This document shows positions 6,526-10,887 of a DNA stretch of 10,887 nt, piece by piece. Position numbers and translations under genes: made by a program. Position 1 is the stretch's first letter; each line of letters starts with the position of its first letter. The stretch is from Aquifex aeolicus (lineage in GTDB: Bacteria; Aquificota; Aquificia; Aquificales; Aquificaceae). The notes beneath the pieces are model-generated. The model searched no databases and had not been told where the DNA came from. It saw only the letters and a list, made by a program, of their open reading frames with translations. The stretch covers positions 1-10,887 of the forward strand of contig DQTK01000119.1 in the NCBI GenBank assembly GCA_015662815.1, in the 5' to 3' direction.

Positions 6526-6615
6526 AGAGCTAAAAGGATTTGCCATGTGAAAATGACCGGGACGAGCAAAAGCTAATCTGCCAGATACTAAAGCAAAGGG
6601 TAAATACTTTCTCAT
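6505..6615 (-). pseudogene. In-frame degenerate duplicate of the hupE 5' end
   Basis: These 37 codons are open and fused in frame to hupE. They encode a second copy of its signal and N-terminus followed by CKIRRVG, which is merely the translation of the duplicated ribosome-binding region. Compared with the hupE copy, four residues differ: F to S and G to R inside the signal, H to R at the first metal-binding position (AFARPGH instead of AFAHPGH), and A to M. The start at 6615 has an equally strong AAGGAGGG (6621-6628). If used, it would give a protein with two tandem signal peptides. Loss of the key His and the mostly non-silent changes suggest a non-functional remnant, but translation from here remains possible. 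Confidence 0.5.
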
Positions 6616-6636
6616 ACCAACCCTCCTTATTTTACA
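6526..6636. repeat. 111-bp tandem direct repeat, unit joined to hyaC
   Basis: Second copy of the 111-base unit, directly after the cytochrome b gene. It holds the real stop codon of that gene (6627-6629), a Shine-Dalgarno (6621-6628) and the diverged hupE N-terminal copy. No transposase or longer repeat is nearby, so replication slippage or unequal recombination is the simplest origin. Confidence 0.95.
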
Positions 6637-7313
6637 TCATTTATATCTATAGGTTCTTTCCTAAAGAACTTCACACCGTTAAACATAGAGGAAACTTCTC
6701 CGTTCTTGTGAGTAAAATCTTCTCTTGAAACAAAGTAAACGTGAAATACGAAGAACAGGATTATAAGCCATGCTACAATGTGATGCCAATAGTGAGCTTC
6801 AAACTCTCCTCCTAAACTCCAGACAGCCCATCCGAAAACGGAAGCCCAGAATCCATCAGGGTCCGAAAGTCCGTACATCCCAAAGCCCGTAGCTATCATA
6901 AAGAAAATCATCAGGTAAACAAGGAAGTAAGATGTTCTTGCTAATGGATTTCTAAGCATAGGTCTGTGTTCTTTGATGAGAAGATATTCTTGACTGGTTT
7001 CCTTTACACCTTGCCAGTATTCTATAGTCCAAAACTTGGGAATAAACATTCTATCTCTTTTTCCGAAGAAGGCTATATAGATTCTGAAGAGGAAAGAAAA
7101 AAGAAGGACATAGCCGGCGGAAAAATGGAGAAACCTTATAAATCCCATTGTAAGGTTTTTATCATAAGCATAGGTTGCTTCGTATCCTACGGATGTAGTA
7201 AAGTATGGAGTTCCTATGTACAGTCCTGTAAAGAAAAGAACTATTATAGTTATGAAGTTTATCCAGTGCCATATTCTGAGAGAAGCACTAAATACATAAA
7301 TCCTCTTAAACAT
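6627..7313 (-). CDS. hyaC: NiFe hydrogenase b-type cytochrome subunit
   Basis: This di-heme membrane subunit anchors the hydrogenase dimer and passes electrons from its small subunit to quinone. The 228-residue protein has four hydrophobic helices. Candidate heme ligands are H16 (RIWHW) in helix 1, H63 (RFLHFSAGY) in helix 2, and H177/H178 and H191 (WHHIVAWLI...FHVYFVSRED) in the last helix, matching the HyaC/HupC family. The N-terminus begins directly with the family pattern. ATG at 7313 is preceded by AAGGAGGG and lies 12 bases after the large-subunit stop. Its stop codon lies within the ribosome-binding region that was duplicated into hupE. The Aquifex literature calls such genes mbhC. Confidence 0.95.
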   Translation of the reverse strand: MFKRIYVFSASLRIWHWINFITIIVLFFTGLYIGTPYFTTSVGYEATYAYDKNLTMGFIRFLHFSAGYVLLFSFLFRIYIAFFGKRDRMFIPKFWTIEYWQGVKETSQEYLLIKEHRPMLRNPLARTSYFLVYLMIFFMIATGFGMYGLSDPDGFWASVFGWAVWSLGGEFEAHYWHHIVAWLIILFFVFHVYFVSREDFTHKNGEVSSMFNGVKFFRKEPIDINDVK

Positions 7314-7325
7314 AGCTGTCCCTCC

Positions 7326-9224
7326 TTAGATGCATGCTCCTTGAACTCTTACGTTTGCTATTTCTTCACCTTTTTCGTTATATAGGTGTGTTGAACATGC
7401 AAGACATGGGTCAAAAGAGTGTATTCCCCTTAGAACTTCTAAGGGTTTTTCAGGAACCTTTACAACAGTATCCATCATACACTCTTCAAAGGCTCCGTGT
7501 TGACCTTGTGGGTCTTTTGGAGAGCCATTCCACGTTGTAGGAACTACACATTGATAGTTATCAACCTTTCCATCTTTTATAATTACCCAATGTCCTAAAG
7601 CGCCTCTCGGTGCTTCTGCAAGACCTATTCCTTTTGCTTCCTTAGGCCATGTGGACGGATCCCATTTTTCCATGTTTGCAACACTTAAGTCCCCTGCTTT
7701 TAGGTTGTCATATAGTTTCTTCATCCAATATAAGTTAGTGTGTGCAGACATTTGAGCTTCTAGTGCTCTTGCTATTGTCCTTCCAACAGTTGTAGGAAGC
7801 CATTTTTCCGGGGGTAGTCCCAGAAGTTTTGATACGGTATCTATTTGGTTAACTATCAACTCTTCTACCCATGTCGGTTTTATGTGTCCCTGTTTGACCT
7901 TTGTGTAAACTATTATGTACCTTGCAAGAGGGCCAACTTCACAAGGTCTTCCTCTCCATCTGGGAGCTTTTATCCAAGAATACTTACCTTCTTCATCAAG
8001 GTATTTCCAGTGGGTCTTTGTTCCCTCCTTGGGACCTGTGTAATTGGGTTCTGTGATACCATTCCAAGGATGAAGTCCTTTATTTTCATCAGGGTACTTG
8101 TACCAAGAGTGTGCTACAAATTCTTGGATTTGCTCTGGGTCTGCAAAATCCTTCCCTTCTAGATTGTAAAATTTTGCTTTATCAACACCTTTGTAGAAGC
8201 CTTCAACCACTCCATTTGAACGCCAAATTAGCTTTTTATGATAATCACCGTTAGCTATACCCGTATAAGGTTCATCAGGATAATCACCGTATCCCATAAC
8301 TCTCCTCTTAGAGAGACCTCCTCCGTAGAACCAGTTATGTTTATTGAGGTATATGTCTGCTATAGCCAATATGTCGGGAATATAGAACAAGTCGGTAGCT
8401 TCCGTTTGGGTATATATAGCATCTTCAACAACCGCAAGTCTTTCCATATTTACGGGAGCATTCATATCATCCATGGAAATAGAACAACTAACGCCACCTA
8501 CTATGTAGTGAGGGTGAGGGTTCTTTCCTCCGAATATAACTTGAGGAATAATTAGTTCCCTTTGGACATCAAGCATATTGAGGTAATGAGCCACTGCAAG
8601 CAGGTGAACTTCAGGTGGCAACATCTGATAGTCCGGGTGATCCCACCAATGCGCAGCAAAAATTCCTAATTGACCGCTCTCAACAAGCTTCTTTATTTTC
8701 TTTTGGAATTCCCTGAAGTATCCGGGAGTAGCCTTCGGGAATTTCTTGGGATAACCTTTACCTCCTAAGAAATCAGGCATAAATTCGCTAAGAACTCCGT
8801 ATTTCTCAAGAATCACATTAGCAAGAGCTGCAGTTTGAACAGGGTCGGCTTTTAAAGCTTCTACAGGAGATACCCAGTCTAAAGCGTGAAGGTGATAGAA
8901 GTGGACTACGTGGTCATGAGTCTGGAGAGAACCGTACATTATATTTCTTATGTAATTAGCATTTTTAGGTATGGTTATTCCAAGGGCATCTTCAACCGCT
9001 CTTAAGGATGCCAATGCGTGTATGGAGGTACAAACTCCACATATTCTTTGGGTGAATGCCCATACGTCCCTGGGGTCTCTGTTTCTTACTATAAGTTCTA
9101 TTCCTCTCCACATAGTTCCGCAGGAAACCGCATCTTTCACTCTTCCCGTTTCTTCATCAACCATTATTTCAATTCTCAAATGTCCCTCAATTCTTGTAAC
9201 AGGATCCACTACTACTCTCTTCAT
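7326..9224 (-). CDS. hyaB: NiFe hydrogenase large subunit, group 1 uptake type
   Basis: The catalytic subunit holding the NiFe(CN)2CO centre, which oxidises H2 in the periplasm or on the outer membrane face after co-export with the small subunit. The 632-residue protein carries the N-terminal motif RICGVCTSIHA (C62, C65, H69) and the C-terminal motif DPCLACSTH (C607, C610), the four nickel-binding cysteines. Cleavage after H613 would release the last 19 residues (614-632), the job of HyaD. The conserved N-terminal DPVTRIEGHLRIE is at 7-19. ATG at 9224 follows a strong GAGGAGGTG and lies 15 bases after the small-subunit stop. Known in Aquifex as mbhL. Length and motifs are complete; no damage is seen. 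Confidence 0.98.
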   Translation of the reverse strand: MKRVVVDPVTRIEGHLRIEIMVDEETGRVKDAVSCGTMWRGIELIVRNRDPRDVWAFTQRICGVCTSIHALASLRAVEDALGITIPKNANYIRNIMYGSLQTHDHVVHFYHLHALDWVSPVEALKADPVQTAALANVILEKYGVLSEFMPDFLGGKGYPKKFPKATPGYFREFQKKIKKLVESGQLGIFAAHWWDHPDYQMLPPEVHLLAVAHYLNMLDVQRELIIPQVIFGGKNPHPHYIVGGVSCSISMDDMNAPVNMERLAVVEDAIYTQTEATDLFYIPDILAIADIYLNKHNWFYGGGLSKRRVMGYGDYPDEPYTGIANGDYHKKLIWRSNGVVEGFYKGVDKAKFYNLEGKDFADPEQIQEFVAHSWYKYPDENKGLHPWNGITEPNYTGPKEGTKTHWKYLDEEGKYSWIKAPRWRGRPCEVGPLARYIIVYTKVKQGHIKPTWVEELIVNQIDTVSKLLGLPPEKWLPTTVGRTIARALEAQMSAHTNLYWMKKLYDNLKAGDLSVANMEKWDPSTWPKEAKGIGLAEAPRGALGHWVIIKDGKVDNYQCVVPTTWNGSPKDPQGQHGAFEECMMDTVVKVPEKPLEVLRGIHSFDPCLACSTHLYNEKGEEIANVRVQGACI

Positions 9225-9239
9225 CTATCACACCTCCTC

Positions 9240-10304
9240 TTATTCTTCTTCCTTGTTTGCAGATTTTCTAACTTTTGTGGCTATGCCGTGGAGTATCGCA
9301 CCACCAGCTGCTGCAACTGCAGCAATAGCACCAATCTTATCAGCTTTGCTATCAATTCCCGGAACAGGAATTCCTCCAATTCTTTCGTATAACGGCCCGT
9401 TATCCCAGAAGTTGTTTTCGGCACATCCGATACATCCATGTCCGGATTGAATGGGGTAAGAGAGTCCATTGTACCATCTTAGATTACCGCAGGAGTTGTA
9501 GGTTGTAGGTCCTCTACATCCTACTTTATATAGACACCATCCTTTTTTGGCTCCTTCGTCGTCGAATTGTTCGACAAACTGACCCGCGTTGAAGAAGGAC
9601 CTTCTGTAACAAGTGTCGTGAATCCTATTTCCGTAGAACATTTTAGGTCTTCCTTGACTGTCAAGAGGTGGAATCCTATCAAAGAGAACCATGTACATAA
9701 TTACCCCTGTCATTACCTCTGCTATGGGAGGGCATCCGGGAACTTTTATAATCGGTTTATCTGTAATTACCTTATCTATAGAAACTGCATTGGTCGGATT
9801 TGGTTTCGCCGCTTGCACACATCCCCAAGATGCACAGCTTCCCCAAGCTATTATTGCTTTAGCACCTTCTGCACTCTCCTTGAGTATCTCTACGAAAGGT
9901 CTTCCTCCTATAATACAGTACATTCCGTCCTCGCCTAAAGGCGGATTACCCTCTACTGCCAATATATAATTACCCCAGTATTCTTTCATTATCTTTTCTC
10001 TATGCTTTTCTATAGCCTCTCCGGCTGCTGCGGAAAGTGTATCATCATACTCTAAAGACATCATTGTAAGTACTACATCGGAAGCTAATGGAGTTGCGGA
10101 ACGTATAAAGCTCTCGGAACAACATGTACATTCAAGCCCATGTATCCATATTACGGGAACCCTCGGTTTTGTTTCCATAGCTTTTACCACTTGCGGGACC
10201 ATGGAGGGAGCAAGTCCCATTAAACCTGTAATGGTAGTAGCAAATTTAATAAAATCTCTTCTACTTACACCGTGTCTTTTAAAAACCTCCCAGAAGGTCT
10301 CCAT
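9240..10304 (-). CDS. hyaA: NiFe hydrogenase small subunit, O2-tolerant type, Tat-exported
   Basis: Electron-transfer subunit with three Fe-S clusters. The 354-residue protein has a Tat signal with SRRDFIK at 14-20 and a hydrophobic stretch after it. Proximal cluster residues are C59, C62, C157 and C191. Two extra cysteines, C61 (ECTCCSES) and C162 (SCASWGC), are spaced exactly as C19 and C120 of E. coli Hyd-1, where they form the [4Fe-3S] cluster that gives O2 tolerance. Distal cluster ligands are H229, C232, C257 and C263; medial ligands are C272, C291 and C294. A C-terminal Ala/Gly-rich helix (about 325-345) with a basic end is the membrane anchor. The ATG at 10304 is chosen over GTG 10310 because AGGAGG lies five bases before it and GTG falls inside that site. 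Called mbhS in Aquifex. Confidence 0.98.
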   Translation of the reverse strand: METFWEVFKRHGVSRRDFIKFATTITGLMGLAPSMVPQVVKAMETKPRVPVIWIHGLECTCCSESFIRSATPLASDVVLTMMSLEYDDTLSAAAGEAIEKHREKIMKEYWGNYILAVEGNPPLGEDGMYCIIGGRPFVEILKESAEGAKAIIAWGSCASWGCVQAAKPNPTNAVSIDKVITDKPIIKVPGCPPIAEVMTGVIMYMVLFDRIPPLDSQGRPKMFYGNRIHDTCYRRSFFNAGQFVEQFDDEGAKKGWCLYKVGCRGPTTYNSCGNLRWYNGLSYPIQSGHGCIGCAENNFWDNGPLYERIGGIPVPGIDSKADKIGAIAAVAAAGGAILHGIATKVRKSANKEEE

Positions 10305-10309
10305 GTTCA

Positions 10310-10315
10310 CCTCCT
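10310..10315 (-). promoter_or_regulatory. Shine-Dalgarno deciding the hyaA start
   Basis: AGGAGG on the minus strand ends five bases before ATG 10304. The in-frame GTG at 10308-10310 overlaps the site itself and so is unlikely to start translation. Confidence 0.8.
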
Positions 10316-10397
10316 ATTCAAAGGGCTCTCCTTTTAGTATAAAACATGGAAAAAATGAATATTTATTCGTTAATCTTATTACGACCATAAAAATTTC
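10316..10397 (-). promoter_or_regulatory. Leader between ferredoxin gene and hyaA, possible internal promoter
   Basis: The 93-base gap between the ferredoxin stop and hyaA is the longest inside the minus-strand cluster and is AT-rich. TATACT on the minus strand (10341-10336) could be a -10 element, and a short palindrome GAATA-TT-TATTC lies at 10357-10368. No convincing -35 box, sigma-54 site or GC-rich terminator hairpin was found. An internal promoter for the structural genes is plausible but unproven; the region could equally be a plain intercistronic leader. Confidence 0.25.
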
Positions 10398-10688
10398 TTA
10401 AGGCAGGTATATGACCACATCTCCCTTTCCGTTGAGCTTTGCCTGACAAGAGAGTCTTTCCTGTTGAGAATCTAATCCATATTCTTCAAGGGTATCCTCT
10501 TCTTCAAATTCCGGAGGATATAAATTTTCTATCCCGGAAACTACGATAACTTTACAGGAAGTACACTGACCGTGTCCACCGCATGCACTATCTATTTCAA
10601 TACCGTTCCTATGGAGAATCTGCATTATTGTTTCATTTTCAATTCCTTCAAATTCCGCTCCTATATTTGCCACAATTACCTTCGGCAT
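10398..10688 (-). CDS. [2Fe-2S] ferredoxin
   Basis: A 96-residue ferredoxin of the beta-grasp [2Fe-2S] type. Cluster ligands follow C36-x5-C42-x2-C45-x35-C81, in SACGGHGQCTSC and RLSCQA, a spacing close to adrenodoxin/ISC-type ferredoxins. The CGGxGxC loop also resembles the N-terminal ferredoxin domains of redox activators. The protein is acidic (a run of E around 60-69) and has no signal peptide, so it is cytoplasmic. ATG at 10688 is chosen because AGGAG (10696-10700) is seven bases upstream; an in-frame GTG at 10694 would be only one base from that site. It starts two bases after the stop of the upstream gene and 93 bases before hyaA. Its partner is unknown; a link to hydrogenase maturation or electron transfer is inference from position. 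Confidence 0.9.
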   Translation of the reverse strand: MPKVIVANIGAEFEGIENETIMQILHRNGIEIDSACGGHGQCTSCKVIVVSGIENLYPPEFEEEDTLEEYGLDSQQERLSCQAKLNGKGDVVIYLP

Positions 10689-10690
10689 TT

Positions 10691-10887
10691 TCACACTCCT
10701 AAAGCTTTCCAGATATTTTCAGCAAGCTCATCGATATATTCTGGCAAGGGTTTTTCCAAAAGACCACCATTATATAAGAACACTAACTTACGAATATCAT
10801 ACGCTGGGTGAGAAATTAAGGGAGAACAAAGGAAGCAACCCCCAAAGCAGAAAGGTAAACAAACAAACAAATGAAATTTCTCCAACC
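10691..10887 (-). CDS. Unrecognised Cys-rich protein, C-terminal part, cut by window edge
   Basis: The frame is open to the right edge, so only the last 64 or so residues are visible; a TTG at 10885 is not a convincing start. The visible part has a short Cys-rich, aromatic segment (CLPFCFGGCFLC), then SHPAYD, a hydrophobic strand (KLVFLYNGGLL) and a final amphipathic helix ending in KALGV. I do not recognise the family. The four cysteines in a C-x4-C-x3-C-x2-C pattern could bind a metal or cluster. The stop is two bases from the ferredoxin ATG and their shared region holds the ferredoxin Shine-Dalgarno, so the two are surely co-transcribed. Confidence 0.6.
   Translation of the reverse strand, partial: LEKFHLFVCLPFCFGGCFLCSPLISHPAYDIRKLVFLYNGGLLEKPLPEYIDELAENIWKALGV

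Noticed and set aside
6415..6636. Insertion sequence or CRISPR-like repeat
   Set aside because: Only two directly abutting copies exist, they contain gene sequence, and there is no transposase, spacer or inverted terminal repeat.
8971..9450. 159-residue plus-strand frame opposite hyaA/hyaB
   Set aside because: It lies antisense to two certain hydrogenase genes, spans their junction and is rich in Ser/Thr/Ile as expected for an antisense shadow. No ribosome-binding site or family motif.
10336..10397. Sigma-54 promoter or FNR-type operator upstream of hyaA
   Set aside because: I searched both strands for the GG-N10-GC sigma-54 pattern and for TTGAT-N4-ATCAA and found neither; only a short AT palindrome and a lone TATACT are present.

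Overview
The window comes from a thermophilic, hydrogen-oxidising bacterium of the Aquifex lineage. The lumazine synthase at the left edge has the same length and the same active-site numbering (F22, H88, R127, K135, E138) as the Aquifex aeolicus enzyme. From memory it is very similar to that protein but not identical, so a close relative of A. aeolicus VF5 is more likely than VF5 itself. AT-rich DNA, Arg codons dominated by AGA/AGG, very tight gene packing and Lys/Glu-rich proteins agree with this. The species call is inference; a database search would settle it.

Layout: bases 1-1654 hold housekeeping genes, ribH and nusB (+, overlapping by ATGA), a small DUF2905-type membrane protein (-, tail to tail with nusB), and a SLOG/LOG-like nucleotide-binding protein (+). 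From about 1742 to the right edge every gene lies on the minus strand, probably as one long hydrogenase operon. Read in its transcription direction it is: an unrecognised Cys-rich C-terminal fragment (cut by the edge), a [2Fe-2S] ferredoxin, hydrogenase small subunit (hyaA/mbhS), large subunit (hyaB/mbhL), cytochrome b (hyaC/mbhC), hupE, maturation protease (hyaD/hupD), a HyaE-like thioredoxin-fold protein, a short HyaF/HupH-like protein, hypB and hypF. The order A-B-C-D-E-F matches the Escherichia coli hya operon with hupE inserted after the cytochrome.

How it works together: HyaA and HyaB form a Tat-exported, membrane-bound group 1 [NiFe] uptake hydrogenase that passes electrons from H2 through Fe-S clusters to the di-heme cytochrome b HyaC and the quinone pool. 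HyaA has both supernumerary cysteines that build the [4Fe-3S] proximal cluster, so the enzyme should be O2-tolerant. HypF (CN ligand synthesis) and HypB (Ni delivery GTPase) assemble the active site, HupE is a probable Ni permease, HyaD trims the large-subunit C-terminus, and HyaE/HyaF are chaperones usually linked to small-subunit maturation under O2. hypA, hypC, hypD and hypE are not in the window.

The most unusual feature is an exact in-frame 111-bp tandem duplication at 6415-6636. It repeats the end of the cytochrome gene, the Shine-Dalgarno and the first 30 codons of hupE, so hupE has two equivalent start sites and an upstream degenerate N-terminal copy. I saw no completely new system. 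The other points worth checking are the ferredoxin and Cys-rich protein ahead of the hydrogenase, the minimal HyaF, and divergent start codons only 17 bp apart at 1182-1198. No RNA genes, CRISPR arrays or insertion sequences were seen.
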